Shown: in pieces, positions 29,001-36,782 of the stretch | Position numbering within the stretch: position 1 is the first letter of the stretch | Layout: each line of letters begins with the position of its first letter | From: Mytilus edulis | Lineage: Eukaryota; Mollusca; Bivalvia; Mytilida; Mytilidae | Assembly (NCBI RefSeq): GCF_963676685.1 | Contig: NC_092345.1 | Coordinates: 80,603,592 to 80,667,591 of the forward strand | Reading direction: 5' to 3' | Length of the DNA stretch: 64,000 bases | Made by a program: the position numbers and the translations under genes | Notes under the pieces: model-generated | Database searches by the model: none | What the model was told of the DNA's origin: nothing | What the model saw: only the letters and a program-made list of their open reading frames with translations

Positions 29001-32000
29001 AGAGTTCTACAAGATAGATATGAAATCAGCTACATTAAAAATACACTAACCTCTAGTTATTTTTTTACAGACTGATTTACTTATAGACTTTTACTGATAC
29101 TATTACATTTATTTTTTAAATGGAAAAAATACACATTTTTATAAAGAATGACAACTTAAACTGTTAATATTACTTCATTACGGGAATACAATACAGAGGA
29201 TATTTTCATAGTATTATTATTTTCACTGACTTTCATTTAATACAATGAGGCCACTTCAAATGCAGTGCTTTCAAAATTTCTACAACCAGGTTGATGATAT
29301 CAGTGTTGTTTTCTTGAAAAACTTAGATGAGCTGTTTTTAAAGTTTGAATATCCCTATAGCTATTAGTAATCATATGTAAACAACATTCAAAACTGTATA
29401 TGAAAAAGCTGCTTATGTACATTGCTTTCCCTGTATAATGAAACGTTTTTCTACTGAAAAAAATTATACTGGAACACAGGTTTTTACTTGAATTGATGAA
29501 AAAATCTACCCCAGTAATAATTTTTTTTTAAATGGGGTATGATTGCCAATGAGACCAAATGATGTATAAATTCCAATTCTTAATTGAAATCAGAATTTGT
29601 TCAAACTGACCACAAATATATGTGAATTAAAATGACCACAATTGCCAGAGTGTTTGTTGGCTTACCTCTTCTTTCTTCTAAATGTAAAATATCAAACATC
29701 AGATTAAACTTAAAAAACTATTCAAAAAACTTGTGCAATATGAAAATTGTGTTTAAATTGATGTATACAAGTCAACACAATAAACCATGTACATTCAACA
29801 TTGTGCACTACAAACATGATTTCAAATAATATTAACCAATTGATTGAAACATACAATTTATGAAAGAAGGAAAAGCAATAATATATGCCACTTTGACTAC
29901 AACATTAAACAATCATACTGCAGTAACATCATGCTATTGAATGGTGTGTGTACATTTTTGATAATTGTAGTCACAGCAGGATTTAACATTGGTAAGTTAG
30001 ATTATGTAATAAGTTGTTAAAAATAAAACAATGGAACAAGAGGCTGTAAAGTATATATCATTCCACATTATGTTGATATTCTTATGTCAATGTTATATCA
30101 TCAACAGTCAATAAAATAAAAATAGGACTTATAAATATGCTTTCTTCAATGATGGTGTACCTCATTTTTGAGAGTTCCAACCTCTGTCATGAGACTGTCT
30201 ATTTTTTTTTCATAACCTCTCATTTGACCATGGACTTGTTCTTCCTCATCTGTAGAAAGGTCCTCCACTCTGGTAGGGTGGTTTATTTCAAGTCTGTGAG
30301 TAGGACCCTTTAAAGACAAATAGTTTTTATATTGTATTGTACCATTTCATGGTTTAAAAGGCAAACAGATTTGAAATATTTGTGTTTGCTTTAGAAAATT
30401 GCTTATGACTTATTTTTATTCATATTTCAACAATTTTGGACAATCAGTCTCAACAAGTATGAAATGGCTTCTTACTCTTTAATTTGAAACACAAGATAAC
30501 AGAATATAAATGAATAATAGGAAATGGAGATTTAATTTAGATTCATTTTTATTATAACTTGTCATTTGGATGTGTATGACATTCTGAGTAGTAAGCAGAT
30601 TAGACAACAAATTTAAACCAGATGGCTGGCAGTCACAATAAAATGTCCATGCTCTAACAAGAGATTTTCTAGAAAGCCTCAATTCTATGATTTCAATTTT
30701 TGCATTTTGATTTTTTTTTAAATATGATTTAATCATCTGTACACACCATAGATAAAAAAAAAAAAAAGAACACAATCTTTGACAGGCTTATTTAATTTAG
30801 AATTAATGAGGAGTTTAGTATGGGATTAATTTCACATTTACTGCCATCTTGTAACATGTACCCATGTGCTATGCATGGAGTATGTGCAAACATCATATGC
30901 AAATATGATGTATATAAGTCAACACATATTAATATAATATTATATTCAATATTCAACTACCTGAACCATATAGTTTCTTCGGAAAATTCTTTGGCATATG
31001 ATATATTCACTAAATCTGTAGATTCAAACCCTTGGGTCATAAAGGTCAAGAGTCTTTTGAATGAACTTGGAATGTCTTATATCATCAATAACTTTAATTA
31101 TGTTAAAGGTAATTTAAATTCTATTAAACAAAGAATTAATGACCAATGTTTGCAAGTTCAAAATGCAAATATATTTGAATCCAAAAAGTTAGACTTTTTC
31201 AAAAGTGTCTACATAATGGGCAGAAGACCACCCTATGTTGATATATTAAAAAACAGAAGTGACAGAGCTGCAATATGTAAGATCCGTATAAGCGCTCATA
31301 CACTGATGATTGAAAGAGGGAGACATCTAAATATTCCCAGAAATGAGAGATACTGCTCTGTATGTAATTCTGGTCAAATTGAAAATGAAAAACATTTTCT
31401 TTTACATTGTGAAAAATACTCAACTAAGAGGGACATATTTTACCATAAAGTTTCAAATATAATCGTTGATCCTACAAAATTTCAAAAACATGAAAATAAT
31501 ATAATCTTTTTATTAAATAATAATTCATACACAATCCTAAAATTAACTTCCTCTTTCATCTCAGACAGTTTGAACCTGCGTAAAGCAGAACAAACTCTAT
31601 AAAATTGCTAATAATCATTGTTCATAATATTACATATTAATATAGTCATTATTTTCAATACTTAATATGTTTGACCAACTATGTAATTGATATATTTTTT
31701 TTTTAATCATTTACTGTTGATGATATTGATATCGTTCGATGATATTGTTCTAAATATGCCTATTGATATTCTATGCATTATTACTATTTGAATACCAGTT
31801 GTATGGGCCATTGCCAATTATTGTAATTGTGTTTGTGCCAATAAAATATTTGTTTATTTGTATTTGTATGTGAAAATAAAAACTACTACAACCATGACAA
31901 CAACAAAAACTGTTTCAAACAACTGGCTGCTGTATTTTTTAAAAGTTGGACAGACAGAAAGCAGGTTAAATTGTATCAGGTCATTTGTGGTGCTAATTGG

Positions 32001-34828
32001 AATCTTATTCATTAATTCATATTCTATTTTCTGCAGATATCTTGAATTTTCAGATTATTACAATTGGTAGAATGAGATTTGGTAAATTCATACAACTTCA
32101 TTATGCCCAACCTGACACAGCACAAAGGTTCGTATAATATTAACAGGAACAGTTTTTACCACATGCCCATAAGACACCATCTAATATACCAAGTACCAAT
32201 ATACAACCTTGTTAAAATTCTGTATAGTATATACCATACTGTCGAAGGGAGTTATGGTAGACAGCTACCATGACTGACTACTCAATGCAAACATAAGCTA
32301 TAAGCTTTACAATAAAAATACTGGATGTCTTTGTTTGAAAACAAATTTCAACATCTGTTTGTCATTCAATATCATTGAATGCAATATTTGAACTCCCCTG
32401 TACCTTCATTGCAATCATGCAAAACTAATTATTTATCATGCTTTTACATCCAACATATTTTGCACAGCTAGTTACTTTATTTAAAAAAAAAAATGTAAAG
32501 TTAATCACATTTACTGTGACACATATAAAACTTTCCACAGACAACCATGCTTATACTACCTTGTAGTTTTTAAACAATCTTAAATTTTTTTTCTTGTCTG
32601 GTGTTACAATTTGACAAGGTTTATGCTGACAAACTGAACAATATTTATTCTTCTTTGCACATCGTGTTGGAAACAACACTCGACATGGCCATGTCTTACA
32701 AACTGAACAATATTGATCCTGAAAATGGCAGCACAATTGTGAAGAATAATGCATTGATATCGAGAAAACTAAAAACAGGACACTTCAATAATTTTATAGC
32801 AAAATTTGCTTCAACAATAAAAATCAACATAAATTGATATGAAATATAATGTAAAAACTGATGAAGTCTAATAAATGAAACAATTCTTTTTTTCATGCAT
32901 CAGCTAAACAAATAATTTAAGAAGTTTTAACTTCTGCAGCAAAAATTAATTGAAATAAATCTAAAAGAAATCTCAAATCTGGCTCCTTCTGTCTTTTTGT
33001 TTAAAAGGGTTTGGTCAAATTCTGATTTATAAGCAATCAAAACTTTTTTCAGTGACAAAAATATTTACAATACAAGTGTTTGACTTTTTATTTCCAACCA
33101 ACCAGACAAAAGACCATTCCAGAATCCTAGACAGTTTGTGAATTGATTTAATAGAGAAGATATCTGACAAACTCACATATTTATACATGGACAGCTATAT
33201 AAAGTATGGACATGTGAGAGATAAAGACAGAAAAGGTCAATGCTAAATACTTAGTTCAAACAAATAAACATGTGAACTTCATCTATTGTACATTGGTATG
33301 TACAATTACTTAAAATATTCAAGCAAATGCATCAATTGTTACATATATTATAATGATATTTTTGTTAAAATTATTGTACATACCTGCCATGTGACCTTTT
33401 GACGACTTGATGACTTTGCGGGAGCAGGAACCCATGGACCTGACTGGGCACTTTTCACTCGAGCCTTGGCGCTACATGTTTTTTTGGTGCGTCCAGATGA
33501 TGATCTAGCAAGATTTGTATTTGAGGTCTTGAAAGACAAAGAAATTACATTTTTTGAATGAAGGTAAAAATGTAATAAGGCATTCTTCGTTATTCCACTG
33601 AATATAATTGATAATTTAATTGTAGAGCAAATATATAATCTGTATACATATAAAAATGTTTAAAGCTCAGTATAAAATAAGAAGATGAGGTACAGTACAT
33701 GTTGTATCTATTATATTTTGCTTTTATCTCAAGAACTTCTAAAGGATTTTCAAGTTTTAATATCAAATTTTAATTTTTCTTATGTTCAGGAAATTCAAAT
33801 TCTTTTTAAAAACATTACTTCAGTCAGGGGTACTACTTGTACAAGTTATTATCAATTACTTGAAGAAGTAATATTAATATACTTATATAAATTTGTAGGA
33901 TACTTATACAAGTGAATTTTATTTACTTGTATAGGTAAAAAAATATTGGTTGAGTTATGTCCTTTAGACATTCAGATTTTTTTACTTGTCGAAATAAAAA
34001 AGTCATCCTATCTTCTTTTATTGAATTCTTATGATTTCTTTGCTTTAATAGAATTTTAAATTATCTGCCCTTTGCAGATGTCTGTAATTTCATGGATGAT
34101 GTAAATCCCATTTGTCTGTTATCTTCAGAACACTGCTCATTTACAAGACCCCAAGGAGCAATTTTTGAAGGCCTTGCCAAATACTTAAGATCTTTGCGCA
34201 ATCAGTTTCTTTGTTGAATTAATGAGATGAAACATTGAACTCTAATAAAAAAAATGAGCAAACCTGGGAAAAATCATTAAAGGCATGAATTTACATCTCA
34301 AAACTGGAGGACCTTTGTGGGATTGTAAGAAAAATTTATACAAGTAAATTTTTGAGAAAATTAAGGGGAGATTATTCAAACATTATTTATTTACTTATGT
34401 GTGTACATTTTTTTTTAACTTCTTCCAGTGCTTTTTGGCCTGTGTCAGTATGGGAATAATAAACAAAAATATTCCCTTTATAGCTTGTTGTTAGTGTGAG
34501 CCAATGGTTCATGTTGAAGACTGTACTTTGACCTATAATTGTATTTCTTTTACAAATTTTGACTTGGATGGAGGGTAGTCTCATTGGCACTTATACCACA
34601 TGCACCATATCTCCTTTTATCTTTGTGGTTTAATTGTACATTTGTATAAAGAACAGTAGCAATAAGATCATACAGTATTCTGGCATTTTTTTTTTCAAAT
34701 CAAAGAAGATAACCAACCTTTGCGGCTGCCTTCTTAGTTTTGGTTTTCTGTTTCACATGAACATGTATGGGGACATCATCTTCAACATGTACATGCACTG
34801 GTGATGTTGCACGTAAACCCCTCTCCAT
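4925..34828 (-). CDS. ODF2: ODF2/cenexin, 19 coding exons, 825 aa
   Basis: Outer dense fiber protein 2 (cenexin) is a coiled-coil scaffold of mother-centriole distal and subdistal appendages and basal feet, needed for primary cilia, and a part of sperm-tail outer dense fibres. I recognise the family along the whole length: N-terminal SPVHVHVEDD...PIHVHV (the cenexin-type start), GPWVPAPAKSSSR (human PWMPPGKSSAR), LSTDEEE...KKIDSLM, then coiled coil from about residue 110 to 800, and the C-terminal DRLEQSHSTNRSMQNYVQFL signature. The 19 exons sum to 2478 nt (825 aa plus stop); vertebrate ODF2 is about 830 aa. All junctions keep phase. Seventeen of the 18 introns use GT-AG; intron 13 appears to be GC-AG. 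The start is the ATG at 34828, which has an in-frame TAA just before it. The C-terminus is the short ODF2 form, not the extended cenexin-1 tail. The gene is complete, with no frameshift or stop. Confidence 0.95.
5103..5692 (+). pseudogene. reverse transcriptase fragment of a retroelement
   Basis: Antisense to ODF2 in intron 18. One frame (about 5110-5290) carries a FRYIDDVLSL palm motif (YIDD near 5188-5200) and an IKDTTDT segment. The frame then shifts, and from about 5300 continues through LEIDNEGRL, LYDKRDDFSFPIVNFPFL, GVYISQLIRYSRSC and SSLHKFYGRHHELVDRYGI. I recognise this as the C-terminal part of a reverse transcriptase common in bivalve and fish repeats; I cannot name the clade with confidence. 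It is 5' truncated and frameshifted, so not functional. Confidence 0.75.
5693..5950 (+). repeat. 3' tail of the same retroelement
   Basis: Starts CTGAATTAGACTATTTATC, passes AGCAACACGGTGGG and CTGCTTACCCTTCCAGA, and ends with GTTTGACTGTCCCTCTGGTA. A second copy of the first half lies at 10165-10330 and an inverted piece of the end lies at 45455-45500. Confidence 0.65.
6229..6321 (-). CDS. ODF2: ODF2 exon 18
   Basis: Residues 741-771, 93 nt, phase 0. ITDLESQLSQARAEIAKVRR corresponds to vertebrate ILDLETQLSRTKTELSQLRR. Donor GAG|GTAAGG. Confidence 0.94.
6322..7022 (-). other. ODF2 intron 17, nothing recognised
   Basis: AT-rich intron sequence with normal splice ends. I see no repeat or coding signal. 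Confidence 0.5.
7023..7136 (-). CDS. ODF2: ODF2 exon 17
   Basis: Residues 703-740, 114 nt, phase 0. LRLEEKVRENAGLTRQLE matches vertebrate LRLEEKTRECGTLARQLE. Acceptor CATTTCAG, donor AAG|GTAATG. Confidence 0.93.
7137..8353 (-). other. ODF2 intron 16, nothing recognised
   Basis: AT-rich intron. The segment near 7280-7460 contains 'gaatttcaaaatgtgag...attgcgat' words seen in bivalve dispersed repeats, but I cannot set boundaries. Confidence 0.4.
8354..8435 (-). CDS. ODF2: ODF2 exon 16
   Basis: Residues 675-702, 82 nt. IAKRDEALHQ matches vertebrate IAKREEAIHQ. Acceptor TTTATTAG, donor AAT|GTATGT. Confidence 0.92.
8960..9240. repeat. dispersed repeat with GGAC microsatellite
   Basis: Runs from GTGTCCTCCGTACACGGATG to ATAATGCCCCTTTACTATTG and includes a run of ACGGACGG/ACGAACGA tetranucleotides at about 9168-9205. 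It lies in ODF2 intron 15. The type is common in bivalve introns and has no coding content. Confidence 0.6.
9429..9659. mobile_element. MITE with about 40-bp inverted termini
   Basis: The left end TTAGGGACGACATCTAAAG... and the reverse complement of the right end TTAGGGACAACATCAAAAA... both run into GTAGGATAAAAAACTT. That gives arms of about 40 bp with a handful of mismatches in a 231-bp element. The target duplication is unclear. It lies in ODF2 intron 15. Confidence 0.75.
9847..9947 (-). CDS. ODF2: ODF2 exon 15
   Basis: Residues 642-675, 101 nt, ends in phase 2. SQDENKLLGTKVDALER matches vertebrate SQKENKQLSLKVDELER. Donor AAG|GTATGC. Confidence 0.93.
10165..10730 (+). repeat. retroelement 3' tail joined to a second repeat family
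   Basis: The first 165 bp match the 5693-5860 tail (GAATTAGACT, AGCAACACGGTGGGAG, CTGCTTACCCTTCCAGA). After a run of 12 G (about 10272-10283) comes a second family with CTGTCCCAAGTCAGGAGCCT and GGGGCCAGCTGAAGAATGCC, then GTTGTCACTTTGACACATTC. It ends near GAATGTCCCTCTGGCA. A fragment of the CTGTCCCAAGTCAGGA word recurs at 54642. It lies in ODF2 intron 14. Confidence 0.65.
10971..11129 (-). CDS. ODF2: ODF2 exon 14
   Basis: Residues 589-641, 159 nt, phase 0. LQELEPLPEMLKSSELRL corresponds to vertebrate LADLQQLPDILKITEAKL. Acceptor TTCTTACAG, donor AAG|GTTAGT. Confidence 0.93.
12563..12667. repeat. hairpin: about 30-bp inverted repeat
   Basis: The arms GGAGATAAC-TGTATTGTATTTTAAGCT (12567-12593) and their complement (12634-12660) flank a 40-base loop. 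About 80 bases further on, GCATCAATTGTCAATTGATGC (12746-12766) is itself a nearly perfect palindrome. The whole 12563-12830 block is probably one fold-back element. It lies in ODF2 intron 13. Confidence 0.7.
13337..13441 (-). CDS. ODF2: ODF2 exon 13, with GC splice donor
   Basis: Residues 554-588, 105 nt. Begins MNKSRREADE (vertebrate VMKTRLEADE). The exon must end in phase 0 to join exon 14. The only site that does this is AAAAG|GCAAGA, a near-consensus GC donor. With it the EADE-to-LQEL distance is 41 residues, identical to human. The nearest GT sites give the wrong phase and an immediate stop. Confidence 0.88.
14014..14935. mobile_element. Mutator-like element, internally deleted, 922 bp
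   Basis: Flanked by an 8-bp direct repeat TTCTTTTC (14006-14013 and 14936-14943), the length expected for Mutator-like transposition. The left terminus GGCGTATTGCGTTTTCCGC pairs with the complement of the right terminus CGGCGTTTTATGTTTCCGC. Both subterminal regions carry repeated TTTCC-GC/GGAAA motifs: four on the left in one orientation, about six on the right in the other. Inside is a transposase remnant. It lies in ODF2 intron 12. Confidence 0.7.
14262..14573 (+). pseudogene. MULE transposase C-terminal remnant
   Basis: A 103-codon frame with CYRFHLGQSWWRKIQSFGLS and GKWLTHFFGLAY, which I recognise as the region C-terminal to the catalytic core in invertebrate MULE transposases. The DGTF catalytic region is absent, so the fragment is non-functional. 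Confidence 0.6.
15676..15786 (-). CDS. ODF2: ODF2 exon 12
   Basis: Residues 517-553, 111 nt, phase 0. LRGNLKQYENLVEEYKSQ corresponds to vertebrate LKASVKNYEGMIDNYKSQ. Donor CAG|GTTTGT. Confidence 0.93.
17040..17410. repeat. diverged tandem modules, about 150 bp
   Basis: Three related stretches carry 'cattacaactc...tcaagctgctga-caaa' followed by 'aaagcatt-gcaa-caggaa' (starting near 17063, 17218 and 17350). No coding function is apparent. It lies in ODF2 intron 11. Confidence 0.45.
17897..18032 (-). CDS. ODF2: ODF2 exon 11
   Basis: Residues 471-516, 136 nt. Ends YLKADNEKLK, matching vertebrate FKLENERLK at the same junction. Acceptor AATTTTAG, donor AAG|GTAAAA. Confidence 0.92.
18630..19045. 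repeat. two-copy tandem repeat with GGTCCTGTCATT motifs
   Basis: A unit of about 200 bp occurs twice (from about 18640 and 18823). Each copy has GATGTTGGTCCTGTCA, GGTCATGTCACGTTTTC and a AAAAAGTTATTAGCA stretch. It ends with repeated GGTCCTGTCATTC words at 19003-19030. It lies in ODF2 intron 10. Confidence 0.65.
19082..19195. repeat. duplicated short palindrome TCCCGGTAAACCGGGA
   Basis: Two direct copies of a small palindromic word (ATCCCGGTAAAACGGGACTC near 19114 and ATCCCGGTAAACCGGGACTC near 19157), each followed by a TCGTCG/TCATCGGCG tail. GC content is higher than the surroundings. Probably a TE end. Confidence 0.5.
20053..20168. repeat. 57-bp tandem duplication
   Basis: ATCTAAATACTGAATAGCTT...GCAGATATTGTAAA...ACTCCAG occurs twice in direct succession, just 3' of the exon 10 donor in genomic order. 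Confidence 0.8.
20205..20384 (-). CDS. ODF2: ODF2 exon 10
   Basis: Residues 411-471, 180 nt, phase 2 to phase 2. The RYDKVCKEKSQI segment corresponds to vertebrate RYNQVVKEKGDL. Donor GAC|GTAAGT. Confidence 0.93.
20385..21074 (-). other. ODF2 intron 9, nothing recognised
   Basis: AT-rich intron with no repeat or coding signal I can identify. Confidence 0.5.
21075..21190 (-). CDS. ODF2: ODF2 exon 9
   Basis: Residues 373-411, 116 nt, ends in phase 2. RDKEALKKA matches vertebrate RDKESLKKA. Acceptor TTTTTCAG; donor AAG|GTTAAT is not strong. Confidence 0.92.
21593..21753. repeat. fold-back element, 161 bp
   Basis: The arms GATTATCAGGTTATCTGCAT... (from 21593) and ...ATGCAGATAATCTGATAATC (to 21753) pair over about 70 bases, around a CpG-containing centre GAGTGAGCGTAGCGAACGAG. 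Nearly the whole element can form one hairpin. It lies in ODF2 intron 8. Confidence 0.85.
22408..22524 (-). CDS. ODF2: ODF2 exon 8
   Basis: Residues 334-372, 117 nt, phase 0. HLQKQLRQKEADCNRM corresponds to vertebrate HLQAQLRSKEAENSRL. Joining exons 7 and 8 directly keeps the human spacing exactly (38 residues from the DxD to the HLQ). Confidence 0.93.
23511..23531 (-). CDS. candidate 21-nt microexon in ODF2 intron 7
   Basis: CATTTATTAG|...|GTAAGTAC encloses exactly seven codons (TKIKDND) in phase 0 between exons 7 and 8. Seven residues is one heptad, so inclusion would keep coiled-coil register. Exons 7 and 8 already join at human-like length, so it would be alternative if real. Confidence 0.25.
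23769..23840 (-). CDS. ODF2: ODF2 exon 7
   Basis: Residues 310-333, 72 nt, phase 0. Encodes ELEDRDRHIRELRGQM; flanked by TTTTTACAG and CGG|GTATGT. Confidence 0.9.
24114..24320 (-). CDS. ODF2: ODF2 exon 6
   Basis: Residues 241-309, 207 nt, phase 0. Contains FEATNKALRRILREQH and EQRDVLLKKLADSD, matching vertebrate FEETNRTLRDLLREQH / EQQGALLKRLAEAD. One of the best-conserved exons. Confidence 0.95.
24321..25078 (-). other. ODF2 intron 5, nothing recognised
   Basis: AT-rich, with a run of about 13 C near 24443. No repeat family or coding frame recognised. Confidence 0.45.
25079..25208 (-). CDS. ODF2: ODF2 exon 5
   Basis: Residues 197-240, 130 nt. Encodes MKKLIETEMDGQAAVKQ, the counterpart of vertebrate MSKLVEAEMDGAAAAKQ. 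Acceptor TTCCACAG, donor GAG|GTACAC. Confidence 0.93.
26033..26193. repeat. fold-back element, 161 bp
   Basis: Arms of about 60 bp (GAAATAATTGATGCAAGC... and its complement ending at 26193) differ at only a few positions. They flank a 40-base centre containing CACTCACTATGGCTCGGGCA. Adjacent to the TIR element that begins at 26208. It lies in ODF2 intron 4. Confidence 0.88.
26208..27654. mobile_element. 1.45-kb TIR element, no transposase
   Basis: The left end AGGCCACACCAATTTGATTC and the complement of the right end AGGCCACACCAATTTAATTT match over 33 bases with about six differences (inner ends TTGACGGA / CTACGGA). TTA flanks both ends and may be the target duplication. The interior has short open frames of no recognisable family. 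It lies in ODF2 intron 4. Confidence 0.75.
27791..27978 (-). CDS. ODF2: ODF2 exon 4
   Basis: Residues 135-197, 188 nt, ends in phase 2 (AG|GTGAAG). Heptad-rich, with the TERENRLLR motif corresponding to vertebrate TEHENTVLR. About nine residues longer than the vertebrate segment. Confidence 0.93.
29530..29590 (-). repeat. partial copy of the ATTGCCAATGAGAC family
   Basis: Contains GGTATGATTGCCAATGAGAC followed by CAAATGATGTA. Antisense relative to the copies at 38165 and 56030. Confidence 0.5.
29666..29677 (-). CDS. candidate 12-nt microexon in ODF2 intron 3
   Basis: TTTACATTTAG|AAGAAAGAAGAG|GTAAGC has an acceptor, four codons (KKEE) and a strong donor, phase 0 on both sides. It sits between exons 3 and 4, which also meet in phase 0. 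Inclusion would add four residues to the coiled coil, a length that heptads tolerate as a stutter. The match is short and could be chance. Confidence 0.25.
30161..30307 (-). CDS. ODF2: ODF2 exon 3
   Basis: Residues 86-134, 147 nt, phase 0 on both sides. Encodes PTHRLEINHP, then DLSTDEEE and YEKKIDSLM, matching vertebrate PPHCLEITPP / DLSTEDDD / YDKKIDSLM. The coiled coil begins here. Confidence 0.92.
30786..31862 (+). mobile_element. 5'-truncated non-LTR retrotransposon
   Basis: Contains the C-terminal coding part of a LINE, then a non-coding tail ending in TTTGTTTATTTGTATTTGTA. Antisense to ODF2, inside intron 2. A different family from the L1-type element at 38891. Confidence 0.7.
30820..31602 (+). 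pseudogene. LINE ORF2 C-terminal fragment, 260 codons
   Basis: The last 150 residues have the C-terminal region seen in many invertebrate non-LTR polymerases: ICKIRISAHTLMIERGRH, then a zinc-knuckle-like CSVCNSG...EKHFLLHCEKY. There is no reverse transcriptase or endonuclease domain, so this is the 3' stub left by 5' truncation. The frame is uninterrupted, which suggests a fairly recent insertion. Confidence 0.7.
32560..32718 (-). CDS. candidate Cys-rich cassette exon in ODF2 intron 2
   Basis: Not part of the vertebrate ODF2 consensus. The 159-nt segment is open, flanked by CCATTTTCAG (acceptor) and TACAAG|GTAGTA (donor), and phase 0 on both sides. It could therefore be included between exons 2 and 3 without a frame change, adding 53 residues. 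It encodes two tandem copies of YCSVCxxxPC with basic spacers, giving C-x2-C-x4-C-x7-C followed by C-x2-C-x4-C, which looks zinc-binding. The two copies share a 17-base identical stretch (AATATTGTTCAGTTTGT), so the duplication is recent or constrained. Skipping it preserves the exon 2 to exon 3 match with human, so it is an alternative or lineage-specific exon, an unrelated remnant, or chance. Confidence 0.4.
33384..33527 (-). CDS. ODF2: ODF2 exon 2
   Basis: Residues 38-85, 144 nt, phase 0 on both sides. Basic and Ser-rich, with the conserved block PWVPAPAKSSSR, then KVTWQ before the donor CAG|GTATGT. Confidence 0.92.
34480..34615 (+). repeat. copy of the GTCTCATTGGCA dispersed family
   Basis: Shows the order seen in other copies: 'gaagactgtactttgacctataattg', then GGAGGGTAGTCTCATTGGCA and CTTATACCACAT. 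It lies in ODF2 intron 1. Confidence 0.55.
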
Positions 34829-34830
34829 TA
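34718..34830 (-). CDS. ODF2: ODF2 exon 1 (first coding exon)
   Basis: Residues 1-37. An acceptor (TTCTTTCAG) precedes TA-ATG, so a 5' UTR exon lies upstream; coding starts at 34828. The HVHV...HVHV repeat is the hallmark of the cenexin N-terminus. The donor is AAAG|GTTGGT, weaker than the others. Ends in phase 0. Confidence 0.9.
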
Positions 34831-35491
34831 CTGAAAGAACGAAATTATACAACACATATATATATAAAAATAAAGGAGACTCAAGGTTTCAAACTTAGCC
34901 ACAGACCCAGTGTCCAGGCTTGTAAAATTGCTTTTGAGCCTGTAAAATCTAAACAAGCCAATAGAATTTAACTAAAATATTCCCAAAAAATTAGCTCTTG
35001 GCTTGTTGACTTATAAGTTAATCATGAAGACTGCAGGAGATATTAATCACAATTCTTATGTAAATTTATCGATGATTGTAATCATGGTAATGGCTAAATG
35101 AAGTACTGCACCCTATCATGGTTCAGGTTTTATCAAAAGGTGGAGGTCTTTTTCTACAGTCACTGGGACTGGTGCAAAATCACACAACAATTTATGGTTT
35201 TGAAATTTGTAGAGAACACATGGACATGGTACATGTATGTAGGCATTTGCAATTGAAATTCCATGCAGTTAAAAAGACAAAAATATCTCACACATCACCA
35301 AATTATTATCACAAAGTGGAAAATAAAATCCGAGGCAGGTTTTCTCTGAGATAAATTTTTATCCCTATGTATGGCCCTCATCCGCGGTAAAATTCATATT
35401 CTTGTTGCAGCAAGTTGCACATTTATCAGTGTGAACAAAACGTGTATTGCACAGAAATGAACTGTTAATAAGAGCTAGAAATGTATATTAC

Positions 35492-35800
35492 CTGGTCGAT
35501 TAAGAGTTTTAGGAGAAATAAACAATAAAAATACACATTAATTTTGCATGAAAACATCTGTCCGAACTTGTTTGGTGTTGTAAACATTTCCTGATCCATT
35601 CGACTTTACACAAATATTTAGCACCTAACCATTCAACTAACTGAATTGATTGGTGTGAAAAAATAATTTGTAACGTTTAATTTCCTTAAAAATCATATAA
35701 ATCAGAAGAAAACACATTTATTTTATGTATCTGCACCTACTTTCATTCCGTACGTTTGTTGATCTTGGAGGCAGTCCTGATTGGTCAAAGAAATTCGACG
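35492..35800 (-). promoter_or_regulatory. ODF2: candidate ODF2 5' UTR exon and promoter
   Basis: On the ODF2 strand a strong donor CGACCAG|GTAATA ends at 35492, suiting a 5' UTR exon that would splice to the acceptor at 34830. Two inverted CCAAT boxes (ATTGG on the plus strand, near 35647 and 35777) lie just upstream, as is usual for vertebrate-type CCAAT promoters. No TATA box stands out. Inference only. Confidence 0.3.
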
Positions 35801-36283
35801 TCACATTTTTTTCAGCAAATTCTTTCAGGAGATTTTCTTAAAGGGACTGAACTCGTGACTAATGAGGCTCCATACAGGACTATCTGGGTTTTTTTTAAAG
35901 CAATCCGGAAAGATTTTTCATATAAAATGGTTATACTGCTAAATTGGTAAATCTGGTAAAAGACTGTCAATCGTAAATTTTGATAATAAATAAAAATAGT
36001 TAAATAAGCTTTATTTGGAGTCAGCATTGCATGCAAGATGGCTGTCATAGTCCTAAAAATCTTTCAAAGGGGCCTGCAAATACATTTTAATGTTGTTTTT
36101 TGGCTTCTTCAAACTTTTATAAGCCTAAAGTCATTGTAAAATTAATTGTTTTGTTTAAAATAAAATTGTGGACAAAATTGCTCTATCAAAACTACAATTT
36201 GGGGGGAAATCCCCTGCAAATAGTGACAGTTTCCAGGTATGTTTTTGTTTGATGAACCTTAGGGAGCTACCATTTGATTTTTA

Positions 36284-36527
36284 GGGGGGGGGGGGGGGGC
36301 TAGGATGAAATTTGAAAAAAATAGGTAGGACAGGAGTTTTGAGTAAAAAAAAAGGCAGGATGTGACACTTGAAAAAAAAAGTCAGGACGACAATTTAGGT
36401 AAAAAAAAGTCAGGATAAATAAAAAAAAAAAAAGAAGGCAGGACCGATTAGAGTGAAAAATAAAAAGGCAGGACAGAGATTACAGTTAAAAAAAATGCAG
36501 GACAAAATTTTTCATCCTAGCCCCCCC
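36284..36527. repeat. G-tract-bounded GGCAGGAC repeat, copy 1
   Basis: Starts with 16 G then CTAGGATGAAAT, and ends TTCATCCTAG followed by seven C, so the ends are inverted repeats. Inside are about seven AGGACA/GGCAGGA words separated by A-runs. The G tract could form a quadruplex. It lies upstream of ODF2. Confidence 0.75.
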
Positions 36528-36782
36528 AGACTAGCCAGATTATAGGCTGATTACAAGGAACCCTGATCAAATTAAAAAAATAAGTTCCTAAATTATTGAT
36601 TTTTTTAATATTTTGCATGTCGTAAAAAGAGGATGCTGCAAAAAAAGGTATTGAAGTTTACTAGTGTATTGATACTTTTGATAATCAAAATCGAAGTAGT
36701 GATGGGTAATTTGTACAAACATGGAAAATCTGATATTTAAATTAATAAGAATAACAAAAAAAATCAATGAAAAGAACAAAAA

